DNA of 64,000 bases, taken from the NCBI GenBank assembly GCA_039024315.1, contig JBCCQN010000013.1, positions 1 through 64,000 on the forward strand, in the 5' to 3' direction. Positions 34,501 through 41,811 of this stretch are shown one piece after another. A program made the translations under genes and the position numbers. Origin of the DNA: JBCAWW01 sp039024315 (lineage in GTDB: Bacteria > Bacteroidota > Bacteroidia > J057). Positions within the stretch are counted from its first letter, which is position 1; every line of letters starts with the position of its first letter. A model generated the notes under the pieces. The model saw only the letters and a program-made list of their open reading frames with translations, did no database searches and was not told the origin of the DNA.

Positions 34501-34783
34501 CTCGCTGGCTCTCAACGGAGATCCCAGCCTATCGCGTCGTCAGTTTGAAACGGTACCATCCGTAAGCGGTAGAGTAGGTAGAATCCTTTGGGGACTTGGT
34601 TCTTCATCCTCTGCTATTCCGACAGAAATGAAAGAGCAATACGAAATTGCCGGTGATCTATTTGAGCCCGTAATGGAGCAACTGGAAGGAGTGGTTAGCT
34701 CCGTCCAAAAACTCGAAAAAGAACTAGAAGCCATGGGTGCGCCTTATACCCCAGGTCGCATGCCTAGCTGGAACAGAGAATAA
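31505..34783 (+). CDS. Secreted BNR/sortilin-type propeller protein
   Basis: 1092 residues with a signal peptide (about 1-21, ending GTLAQ) and a Lys-rich stretch right after it. Residues about 45-720 carry many BNR/Asp-box blades (S-x-D-G-G-x-T-W: KSSNGGATWKNVG, LTEDGGESWEKV, KSTDGGKTWHK, RSDDQGNTWKT), the VPS10/sortilin-like or photosynthesis-stability-factor-like fold commonly labelled 'glycosyl hydrolase' in Bacteroidota. The C-terminal third includes a beta domain and a helical segment (about 930-1060). There is no T9SS domain. Sialidase catalytic residues are not evident, so enzymatic function is unproven. Confidence 0.8.
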   Translation: MRKTSFLLLALCLSLPLGTLAQKKKKKNQEAEEAKSEYFLKGSHLGAFKFRSVGPALTSGRIADFAVNPANRFEYYVAVASGGVWKTINNGTTYQPVFDSQGSYSVGCITMDPNNSNVIWVGTGENNGQRSVAYGDGVYKSSNGGATWKNVGLKNSEHIGMITVDPRNSNRVFVAAQGPLWSEGGDRGLYLTEDGGESWEKVLEIDEHTGVSEVLMDPRNPDVMYATSWQRRRHVWTFISGGPGSALYKSTDGGKTWHKSQKGLPGGDLGRIGLTISPANPDVVYAIVESSGKKGGFYRSQDQGVSWKRMNDYATSGNYYQEIVADPVDVDRVVSLNTYAMLTVDGGKTWKRLGEKSKHVDNHALYIDPDHPSYHLMGCDGGIYESYDSGKNWIFKPNLPVTQFYKVSTDNAEPFYHIYGGTQDNWSMGGPSRTINAHGIMNQDWYTTNGGDGFESQVDPTNPNIVYAQAQYGWLVRHDKQSGESVPIQPQPDKDEAAYRWNWDAPLLISPHNPKRLYFAANKVFRSDDQGNTWKTISGDLSRQLDRNTLPVMGKVWSMDAVAKNISTTIYGNIVALDESPVQEDLLYIGTDDGLIHISENAGGAWRKVEGVAGVPERTYVNMLLASQHDVNTVYAAFNNHKMGDFMPYLYKSTDKGQTWTSIANNLPERGSVYAIAEDHVDPNLLFAGTEFGLFVSLDGGAHWTQMRAGLPTIAIRDIAIQKRENDLVLASFGRGFYVLDNYAPLRSLDEEALTAEAHIFPIKDAWMFNQATPVGGYGKAFQGESFFTAPNPPVGTVIRYHFKDPIKTLKQIRKDKEKELAKAGEPIPYPSFEEMRAEDNEEKPYLLFTITDGDDNVVRRIKTAASTGMKSITWDFRYPSTYPVNPKRDGRGYMALPGTYYVSLSKVVNGEATELVGKQSFNIKPLDNVTLPADDRAEVVAFMGKAAELQRSVSAASAMTNDLKKRMDYLKAAVRNTPDVPLDMLGKIKEIEQGLQEISLALNGDPSLSRRQFETVPSVSGRVGRILWGLGSSSSAIPTEMKEQYEIAGDLFEPVMEQLEGVVSSVQKLEKELEAMGAPYTPGRMPSWNRE

Positions 34784-34784
34784 T

Positions 34785-35891
34785 ATGGCAGAATACCTGC
34801 AGGTAAAATGTCCCAATTGTGGAAATCCCCAGGTCAGCTTTGATGAAGACCTGGGGAAACTACATTGCGATTTTTGCGGCTATACGCAAGATTTATCCCG
34901 TGCCAAAGACGAGATCATTGAGCGTCCTTTGCATGCTGGCATGGACATGGACGATACGCCACGAGGCCTCAATATCGAATCCAAAGTCTATCATTGTTCA
35001 GGCTGCGGCTCTGATCTTTCGGTGCCGGGAGATCAAGTAGGATTGACTTGCCCTTTTTGTGGCTCCGAAGCAGTAAATGAAACTGCTACCGAAACTAGAG
35101 TCATTCAACCTGCAGGAGTACTACCATTTAAGGTTTCTAAGGAGACAGCTTACGAAAAATTTCGCAAGTGGCTAGGACGTGGATGGTTTCATCCCAATAA
35201 CCTCACTAAACTAGCCTCATTAGAAAAGATTCAAGGGGTTTACCTGCCCTTCTTTACGTTTGATGCTTACACTTATTCTCAGTGGACGGCACAGGCAGGA
35301 CATTACTATTATGAGACTCAATCTTATACCGATGCCAACGGCCAACGTCAAACCCGTCAAGTTCAGAAAATACGCTGGGTACCGGCTAATGGACACTTTC
35401 AGCACTTCTTTGATGATGTCTTAGTCGTGGCTTCGCATGGGGTACAGCAAGGCCTTGCCGAGGGGATATACCCTTATGACCTAACGGAGGTTGTCAATTA
35501 TGATGCTCACTATCTGCTGGGTTGGGAAACCGAATTGTATCAACACGATCTCAAGGAAAGTTACCAAGTGGCCGATCGCATCATGGACGATGATATCAAA
35601 CAATCCGTCATCCGGCAGATCCCAGGAGATACCTATCGCCACTTGCGCATTCGGACCCAAAAAGACCGCTTGACCTATAAGCATATTCTTCTCCCTACCT
35701 GGGTGGCAGGCTATCGTTACAAAAACAAGCTTTTCCAGTTTTTGGTCAATGGACAGACCGGCCGCATCAATGGTAAGAAGCCTTATTCACCTACCAAGAT
35801 TGCCATTGCTGTAATCCTAGGGCTTTTGCTGATCTTGGGCATCTATATCGCCGTGGAGTATCAAAATGGCAACATTCAGTTCAATTTTTAG
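34785..35891 (+). CDS. Double zinc-ribbon protein with C-terminal membrane helix
   Basis: 368 residues. Two zinc ribbons at the N-terminus (CPNCGNPQ...CDFCGY, about 8-32, and CSGCGSDL...CPFCGSE, about 70-92), a central domain of unknown fold (PFKVSKETAYEKFRKWLGRGWFHP onward, with tandem Tyr/Gln-rich segments), and one membrane helix at the end (KIAIAVILGLLLILGIYIAV). The ATG at 34785 lies one base after the stop of the preceding gene; a longer frame back to 34737 is disfavoured. Such proteins are often annotated as TFIIB-like or replication-restart helicase-like, but only the ribbons support that here. Confidence 0.7.
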   Translation: MAEYLQVKCPNCGNPQVSFDEDLGKLHCDFCGYTQDLSRAKDEIIERPLHAGMDMDDTPRGLNIESKVYHCSGCGSDLSVPGDQVGLTCPFCGSEAVNETATETRVIQPAGVLPFKVSKETAYEKFRKWLGRGWFHPNNLTKLASLEKIQGVYLPFFTFDAYTYSQWTAQAGHYYYETQSYTDANGQRQTRQVQKIRWVPANGHFQHFFDDVLVVASHGVQQGLAEGIYPYDLTEVVNYDAHYLLGWETELYQHDLKESYQVADRIMDDDIKQSVIRQIPGDTYRHLRIRTQKDRLTYKHILLPTWVAGYRYKNKLFQFLVNGQTGRINGKKPYSPTKIAIAVILGLLLILGIYIAVEYQNGNIQFNF

Positions 35892-35894
35892 GTT

Positions 35895-36034
35895 TTTTAC
35901 CGCTGCGCGGAACGCTTGTACCTACCCAAATTTACCTAAATCGAATAACTGTAGCGACGCATAATTATGCGTCGCTACAATCATATTAATTCAAAAATTT
36001 ATCTGTGGGATAAGCGTTCCGCGTAGCGGTAAAA
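35895..36034. repeat. Nested palindromic element between convergent genes
   Basis: The outer arms are 23 bp (35895-35917 and 36012-36034), inverted with a single mismatch, and contain the plus hairpin CCGC-TGC-GCGG-AACGCTT and the minus hairpin CCGC-TAC-GCGG-AACGCTT. In the middle is a perfect 30-base palindrome (35950-35979) reading TGTAGCGACGCATAA and its reverse complement. The element fills the whole gap between the zinc-ribbon gene and the DUF5723-like gene. Confidence 0.85.
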
Positions 36035-36040
36035 CAAAAA

Positions 36041-37498
36041 CTAACGCTTAGGCTTATAACAGCCTGGCTCTTTACGTCCTCTGCGTTTTGGGGGTTTATA
36101 GCCACGTCCTCTGCCGGTATTAAACCCACCTCGTCGATTGATGTCAACATTAAAAGGCGTTACCCGAAGGGAGGCATAAATATCGCCACCGCTAAACTCT
36201 GATTGGCGGAAAAACCCACTCAAATTGTCGCTACCGACCGTCAGAGGCCCCATACGTACCGCCATACCAAAACGGAGGTCACGATCATCATACCAAACCA
36301 ATGGAGTCGAAAAGCCAAACCATTGAGTCTCATAACGAGGAGTAACGGCCATCAAATTGGCGCGCTTCACTCCTACCCCCGGCGTAGGTACTCGACGAAT
36401 GATGGTGGTATTGATAAAGAAGTTTTCTCCAAAATTATAGTCTGCTTGTAAAGTCAAAGCGGCTGGTATCCACATGGCAAAGCGCTCAGACTGCTTAGAG
36501 CTGTGGTTACGGGCAATCACCTTAGAATTCAAGAACTCAACTCCATCCATTAGGCCCGTCACCTCTGCCTGCTCTGCCGCGGTAATCTGAAAAGTGTCTC
36601 TTGATTCAAAGCGGTTAAATTGAGTATTGAGCCCAAAATTGACAAAACCAATATCCATTAAGGATGCTGCAACTTTGAGCTGATCATTCACTTGGTAAGT
36701 CGCTCCGATATCAAGGCCTAGACCCATCCCTTGGGAATTCATCAACTGGCCTACGGTCGCATTATTTTGCTGTAGGGCATCGGTAGCAAAGGCAAAAGTG
36801 TAGTCAAAATTATCCACACTGACCACATCTCCTCCCAATGATTGGACATCAGTAGTCTTGTGATTGCGGATCATTACGCCCTCATAGCCTTGCAGGTATT
36901 TGATGGTAGCACCCACGCTGAGGGCATCATTTACTTTGCGGGCGTAATTGAAGCCTAGTTCTCCCCAAACCATGCCTGCGGCCTGAAAGGGAGTTAAACT
37001 TAGCTGATTGACACTTTCTAGTTGAGTTAGACTGTAGTAACCAAGCGCAGAAGGCACTCTTCGCGCACCAGCAGCAGCTCGCAACTTGGTATAAACCCCA
37101 AAACTTTGATCACCGAGATTCAGGCCAAAGGCAGGTCCTAAAACCACCGCATTGGCGTAGCCAACATGGCGCTTGTCAGATTGAAAGAAATCCATTACCA
37201 GGCCATCGGCAGGAACGGGTTCAGGGCTCAAATTAGGCGCGATACTAATGTTGCCTAGCCTCCCCATAGCGGATTGCATATTGGTATTGCGGAAGTAAGC
37301 ATAATTATTGTCGAAGAAGAGTCCTCCTCCCCCGAGTTGCAGGTCCCAATGCAAAGGGCTCCCCACTTGAGCAGCGGGATTGAGGCCAATGGCATTGATG
37401 CCTGAATAGTTTTCTAGTCTAAGGCCGAGTTGGTCCTGAGCATTGAGGCTCATACTGACCACGCAAAAAAAGAAAAGCAGAAGTTTGCGGCTACTCAT
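36041..37498 (-). CDS. Outer-membrane barrel-like protein (DUF5723-like)
   Basis: 485 residues with a signal peptide (about 1-20, ending SLNAQ). Alternating beta strands run throughout (GINAIGLNPAAQVGSPLHWD early; repeated NYAxKVNDALSVGATIKYL-like strands), typical of FadL/PorV-like barrels and of the DUF5723 family in Bacteroidota. The C-terminus is unusually basic and Gly/Arg-rich (RRGGFNTGRGRGYKPPKRRG). It stands alone, divergent from the amylase gene. Confidence 0.6.
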   Translation of the reverse strand: MSSRKLLLFFFCVVSMSLNAQDQLGLRLENYSGINAIGLNPAAQVGSPLHWDLQLGGGGLFFDNNYAYFRNTNMQSAMGRLGNISIAPNLSPEPVPADGLVMDFFQSDKRHVGYANAVVLGPAFGLNLGDQSFGVYTKLRAAAGARRVPSALGYYSLTQLESVNQLSLTPFQAAGMVWGELGFNYARKVNDALSVGATIKYLQGYEGVMIRNHKTTDVQSLGGDVVSVDNFDYTFAFATDALQQNNATVGQLMNSQGMGLGLDIGATYQVNDQLKVAASLMDIGFVNFGLNTQFNRFESRDTFQITAAEQAEVTGLMDGVEFLNSKVIARNHSSKQSERFAMWIPAALTLQADYNFGENFFINTTIIRRVPTPGVGVKRANLMAVTPRYETQWFGFSTPLVWYDDRDLRFGMAVRMGPLTVGSDNLSGFFRQSEFSGGDIYASLRVTPFNVDINRRGGFNTGRGRGYKPPKRRGRKEPGCYKPKR

Positions 37499-37803
37499 AG
37501 GTTTAGCATTGTGTCCGGTCGATTAGATTGGCTAAGACCAAACGATTGAATTTGCAATTTTCGTTCTCCGTCAGACGGAGCGTGTTAAGTAGCGTTTTAT
37601 CGATGTGTGATATTTTTGGTGTAATTACCCCCTATTTACGAATAGCGAAACCGACTTATTGTATGCTACTTTTAGCTGCAACCTTTGGCCAAAACGGCTG
37701 TCTTTGAGCGTTTTTGGGTGTCATTTTATAAAGTGGAGCGATTAAACTGAGAAATGAGGAGAATATATAGTTTTATTAATTTGAACAGGACTATCTCAAT
37801 CAC
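37499..37803. promoter_or_regulatory. 305-bp divergent intergenic region with one hairpin
   Basis: It separates the divergent DUF5723-like and amylase genes, so promoters for both lie here. The one clear structure is the minus-strand hairpin CTCCGTC-T-GACGGAG-AACGAA (37562-37580), a long-stemmed member of the dispersed hairpin-AACG family. No operator or coding signal is otherwise evident. Confidence 0.5.
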
Positions 37804-39654
37804 ATGAAAAGAATACTACTCGCCTTGCTGTTACTATTGCCTTGTTTTGCTATCACCCTAGAAGCGCAAAACTTGCAAAGAGTAGAACCGCCATTTTGGT
37901 GGACAGGGATGGCCAATGAAAGCCTACAAATCATGGTATATGGGCCCAATATCGCCACTCAAAAAGCGAGCATCAACTATCCAGGTGTCCAGCTAATGAG
38001 TACTCAGACGGTAGCTAATCCCAATTATTTATTTCTCAACTTAGAAATTTCCCAAGGAGCTGAGCCAGGGCTCATTCCGATTATTTTTCAAGCTGGAGGC
38101 CAAGCCTTTGCCGTGCAGTACGAATTGAAAGCAAGAGAGGCGCAAAGCAAAAGAATTCAAGGAGTTACGAGTGAAGACTTCATCTATCTCCTAATGCCTG
38201 ATCGTTTTGCCAACGGCAATCCGGAAAATGATGTGATCGAAGGTATGGAGCAGACCGAAAGCTCTCGTACCCAACAATACGCTCGTCATGGAGGAGATTT
38301 ACAGGGGATAGCCGATCATCTTGATTACTTTCAAGAACTGGGCGTAACTGCCCTTTGGCTCAATCCTATCATTGAAAGCAATCAACCAAAGGAATCCTAT
38401 CACGGCTACGCTACAACTGATCATTACAAAGTAGATCCTCGCTTTGGCACCAACCAAGATTTTAAAGCCCTAGCAGATGCTTGCCATCAGCGTGGCATCA
38501 AACTCGTTTGGGACGTAGTCCACAATCACGTTGGAAACTATCATTGGTTTATCAAAGATTTGCCTGATCCTTCTTGGGTACATCAATGGGAAGCGGGCTT
38601 CACGAAGACCTCTTACCGTGCCCCGACTTTAATGGATCCTTATGCTTCACAAAAGGATAAGACGCTTATGGAAAACGGCTGGTTTGACCACCATATGCCA
38701 GACCTCAATCAAAAAAATCCTCTGGTAGCTAAATACTTGACCCAAAACAATATTTGGTGGATCGAATATGCCGGTTTAGATGGCTTGCGCATCGACACCT
38801 ACGCTTATCCAGATCAGGGATTTATGGCGGATTGGGCCAAGGAAATCCTGACCGAATATCCCCAGCTTGGGATGTTTGGCGAGACTTGGGTGCATGGCAT
38901 TCCGGTACAGGCTTGGTTTACCGAGAAAAATGGTTGGAAAGCAGATTCATATCTACCTGCTACCACAGATTTTCAGCTTTATTATGCGATCAATGATGCC
39001 CTCTCCCAGCCTTTTGGTTGGACTGAAGGGGTGGCCCGCCTCTATTACACCTTAGCCCAAGACTTTGTTTATGAGGACCCGATGAAAAAGGTAGTCTTTC
39101 TTGATAATCATGATCTAGGGCGCTTTTATTCAATGGCTGGTGAGGACTTTGGCAAGTACCAGATGGGGATTACCTTTTTGCTGACGACCAGAGGGATCCC
39201 GCAGATATATTACGGTACTGAAGTACTGATGAAAAACCACTGGGACAATAGCAATCACGACAAAGTGAGAGAAGAGTTTCCCGGAGGTTGGGAGGGTGAT
39301 AAGCAAAATAAATTCACTCGTGCGGGCAGAACTGAGCAGGAGCAAAAAGCTTTTGAGACAGTCAAGACTTTGGCCAACTTTCGCAAGAGTAGTAGCGCCA
39401 TTAAAACAGGTAAACTGATGCAGTTTGTGCCCGAAAACGGCGTTTACGTCTATTTCCGTTATGATGAAAAGCAGACCGTCATGGTGATCCTCAATCAAAA
39501 TGATTCGACACAGGAGGTGGATTTCCGCCGCTTCGCGGAACGCTTGGACGGATTTAGCCAAGCCATTGATGTGCTAGGGGCCAAGCAAGTGAGGGATCTT
39601 AGCAAACTAAAGGTTGAGGGTACTTCTGCAACCGTCTTATTGTTACAGGAGTAA
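37804..39654 (+). CDS. Secreted GH13 alpha-amylase / cyclomaltodextrinase-like enzyme
   Basis: 616 residues with a signal peptide (about 1-22), an N-terminal Ig-like cyclomaltodextrinase-type domain (about 25-110), a GH13 (beta/alpha)8 domain (about 120-510) and a C-terminal beta domain (about 530-616). Conserved regions: I DVVHNH (237-242), II GLRIDTYAY with nucleophile Asp331, III GETWV with acid/base Glu360, IV FLDNHD with Asp437. It probably hydrolyses starch or maltodextrin in the periplasm or at the surface (SusA/neopullulanase-like). RFAERL near the end is encoded by the hairpin repeat CCGC-TTC-GCGG-AACGCTT (39528-39545). There is no sus-type receptor beside it. Confidence 0.92.
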   Translation: MKRILLALLLLLPCFAITLEAQNLQRVEPPFWWTGMANESLQIMVYGPNIATQKASINYPGVQLMSTQTVANPNYLFLNLEISQGAEPGLIPIIFQAGGQAFAVQYELKAREAQSKRIQGVTSEDFIYLLMPDRFANGNPENDVIEGMEQTESSRTQQYARHGGDLQGIADHLDYFQELGVTALWLNPIIESNQPKESYHGYATTDHYKVDPRFGTNQDFKALADACHQRGIKLVWDVVHNHVGNYHWFIKDLPDPSWVHQWEAGFTKTSYRAPTLMDPYASQKDKTLMENGWFDHHMPDLNQKNPLVAKYLTQNNIWWIEYAGLDGLRIDTYAYPDQGFMADWAKEILTEYPQLGMFGETWVHGIPVQAWFTEKNGWKADSYLPATTDFQLYYAINDALSQPFGWTEGVARLYYTLAQDFVYEDPMKKVVFLDNHDLGRFYSMAGEDFGKYQMGITFLLTTRGIPQIYYGTEVLMKNHWDNSNHDKVREEFPGGWEGDKQNKFTRAGRTEQEQKAFETVKTLANFRKSSSAIKTGKLMQFVPENGVYVYFRYDEKQTVMVILNQNDSTQEVDFRRFAERLDGFSQAIDVLGAKQVRDLSKLKVEGTSATVLLLQE

Positions 39655-39662
39655 GTTAGCTG

Positions 39663-39792
39663 CTGCTGCGCAGAACGCTTGTATGGAGGGACAGACGAAT
39701 TGAGGGAAAAGCCTAAAAGAATCCACCTCTTCTACAGTTCAAATCATCAAGCCATAAATAAGCGTTCTGCGCCCCCGAAAACTTTCGGGAGC
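39663..39792. repeat. Inward hairpin-AACGCTT pair with an interrupted right arm
   Basis: The left arm (39663-39680, plus) is CTGC-TGC-GCAG-AACGCTT. The right arm starts normally on the minus strand (AAGCGTTCTGCGC, 39760-39772) but is then replaced by CCCGAAAACTTTCGGG (39774-39789) before AGC and TAAAACAAAAACTAA, which also follows the intact right arm at 36.03 kb. It lies between the convergent amylase and YARHG genes. Confidence 0.7.
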
Positions 39793-39819
39793 TAAAACAA
39801 AAACTAAGCGCCTCCTAGC

Positions 39820-40890
39820 CTAGCCCACTGCAAACATCTGAGACAAGATCCATTGTCCTTTGCCGCTAGAGTCAAAACGCTTATTAAAATAATACTGTAG
39901 CTGAGCGCCGGACTCTTTACCAATAATCAATTCTCTTTGTTTGGATTCCGGATTCCACCGCAAGCGATACTCATTGAGCTGAAAGGCTTGTATCGCTTCT
40001 TCGGGAAAGACAATTTCAAGATCATCAAACAAATGTGGAGCGATCAATTTGGCCATACTAGACTGATCGTTCTCTGCAAGAGCCCCCAACAATGTCGCCA
40101 AAAAACCATTAAAGCCGCTGTAGCCCTCCTTTTCCAGATTTTGTAGAAAGAGGACGTTTTTATGTTCGATCTCACTCAGTATTTCAGCCGACACAGGATT
40201 TTCCCCAGGCCGATACCAATGCGTTCGTTCTCCAAATAGCCATTTATAACGCTCAGTTTGGAAGGGATGCCCATGCCTCGCAAAAATTTCATTGCGCAAA
40301 ATACCCCAATCTGAGAAAGGACTCAGGTCAGCTTCCGTAAGTAGGCGTATTTGACTAGCAGGCAAAAATCCCTTGACAAACTTATCGCCTATGCGTTCCC
40401 CTTGCTTGTAAAAAACCGCAGCTCCTGCGTCAAACTCGCAGCCCCGCTTATTTTGGGCACAGTCAAAGACGCTAAGCCAGACGCGATAGCCTCCCTCTAT
40501 GTCTCGATCTACACCAAAACCACAGTTTTCATCCTCATTTATCAAACTCTTAGCAAAAATGGTCTCTTTAAAGTCGTCTTCTCGGATTTCGGCATTACCC
40601 GTAATCGTATCGGCTAGGTGTAAAATGCCACTGAGGGAGTCTTTACAATTTTCGACCGTATTACTAGTACGCACTTTAAAAGAGGTATAGTAGGCATCTA
40701 TGGCCTGCATCTCCAATTCTATCTGGTACTCGGCTTGAGAGCTTGCAAAGACCTCAACTGGGCGCCTCGCGTCAAATAAGGGTACTTCGGACTGGTCAGT
40801 TTGTCCCGCACAAGCAAACAGCAATAATAAGGATAAACAAAAAATGCTAAGGATAAACCTCTTCTGCCTGCAGTTGGGTATTGAGTTCAT
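39820..40890 (-). CDS. YARHG-domain lipoprotein
   Basis: 356 residues with a lipoprotein signal peptide (RFILSIFCLSLLLLFACAG; Cys of FAC). A YARHG domain is visible at about 215-245 (LRNEIFARHGHPFQTERYKW), the motif of an extracellular domain found in many bacteria and thought to act at the cell surface. The rest is not recognised. The ATG at 40890 lies inside the end of galU (44-bp overlap), so the two are probably translationally linked; no later ATG precedes the signal peptide. Confidence 0.75.
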   Translation of the reverse strand: MNSIPNCRQKRFILSIFCLSLLLLFACAGQTDQSEVPLFDARRPVEVFASSQAEYQIELEMQAIDAYYTSFKVRTSNTVENCKDSLSGILHLADTITGNAEIREDDFKETIFAKSLINEDENCGFGVDRDIEGGYRVWLSVFDCAQNKRGCEFDAGAAVFYKQGERIGDKFVKGFLPASQIRLLTEADLSPFSDWGILRNEIFARHGHPFQTERYKWLFGERTHWYRPGENPVSAEILSEIEHKNVLFLQNLEKEGYSGFNGFLATLLGALAENDQSSMAKLIAPHLFDDLEIVFPEEAIQAFQLNEYRLRWNPESKQRELIIGKESGAQLQYYFNKRFDSSGKGQWILSQMFAVG

Positions 40891-41740
40891 TGATCCATTT
40901 TTTGAGGTCCTCCTTCATCTCTGGACGCTCTAGACCAAATCTAAGGTTTGTTTTGATAAAATCGAGTTTATTTCCCACATCGAAGCGCTCACCATCAAAA
41001 TGTAGGGCATACATAGCCTTCTGCTTGAGCATATTAGCCATGGCGTCGGTTAATTGGACTTCATTATTTTTGCCACGTCCCACCTTATCTAGATATTCAA
41101 AAATTTCGGCTGTAAACACATAACGACCTGCGATCACCAAATTGGAGGGCGCTTCTTCAACCGGCGGTTTTTCGACGAACTCTTCTACGCGATAAATACG
41201 CTTGTCAATTTCTTTGCCCCCAATCACCCCATAACGATACACAAACTTGGGGTCTACGGCCTCTAGTGCCACCACAGGGGCTTGATAGCGGTCATATATT
41301 TCCATGAGTTGTTTGGTGATCGGTAACTGCGCTTTAGAGGCCAAAATACTGTCTCCCAATAGGACCGCAAAAGGCTCTTGACCAACGTGGTGGCGCGCAT
41401 AACGAATTGCGTCGCCAAGACCGTTTAGTTCTTTTTGCCAGACAAAATGGATATCAGCTAATTCAGTGATATGACGAATTTCCTGCAAAAGTTCGTCCTT
41501 ACCCTTTTCGGCCAAAGCAGCTTCTAATTCAAAGTTACGGTCAAAGTGCTCTTCGATCGAACGCTTACCTTTACCGATAATCATCAGAATATCAGTGATG
41601 CCCGAGGCCACTGCTTCTTCTACCACATACTGGATAGTGGGTTTATCGACAATGGGTAGCATCTCTTTGGGTTGAGACTTAGTAGCAGGGAGCAGGCGGG
41701 TTCCAAAACCGGCAGCCGGAATGACAGCTTTTTTAATCAT
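40847..41740 (-). CDS. galU: UTP-glucose-1-phosphate uridylyltransferase
   Basis: Makes UDP-glucose from UTP and glucose 1-phosphate for envelope and exopolysaccharide synthesis. 297 residues with the nucleotidyltransferase motif AVIPAAGFGTRLLPATKSQPKE, DKPTIQYVVEEA, GLGDAIRYARHHVG, the metal-binding LLGDSI, and FVEKPP. Start ATG 41740; the longer frame begins with TTG at 41743. The first gene of a two-gene unit with the YARHG lipoprotein. Confidence 0.95.
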   Translation of the reverse strand: MIKKAVIPAAGFGTRLLPATKSQPKEMLPIVDKPTIQYVVEEAVASGITDILMIIGKGKRSIEEHFDRNFELEAALAEKGKDELLQEIRHITELADIHFVWQKELNGLGDAIRYARHHVGQEPFAVLLGDSILASKAQLPITKQLMEIYDRYQAPVVALEAVDPKFVYRYGVIGGKEIDKRIYRVEEFVEKPPVEEAPSNLVIAGRYVFTAEIFEYLDKVGRGKNNEVQLTDAMANMLKQKAMYALHFDGERFDVGNKLDFIKTNLRFGLERPEMKEDLKKWINELNTQLQAEEVYP

Positions 41741-41811
41741 CAAAATTTGTTGTGTGAATAATCTAAGTTATAAGCACAGCAAACTCCAAACCAATTCAAG
41801 CGTTCCCAATC

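Noticed and set aside
31505..34783. Calling the BNR protein a sialidase
   Set aside because: Asp-box blades are clear but the arginine triad and Tyr/Glu catalytic pair of sialidases could not be located.
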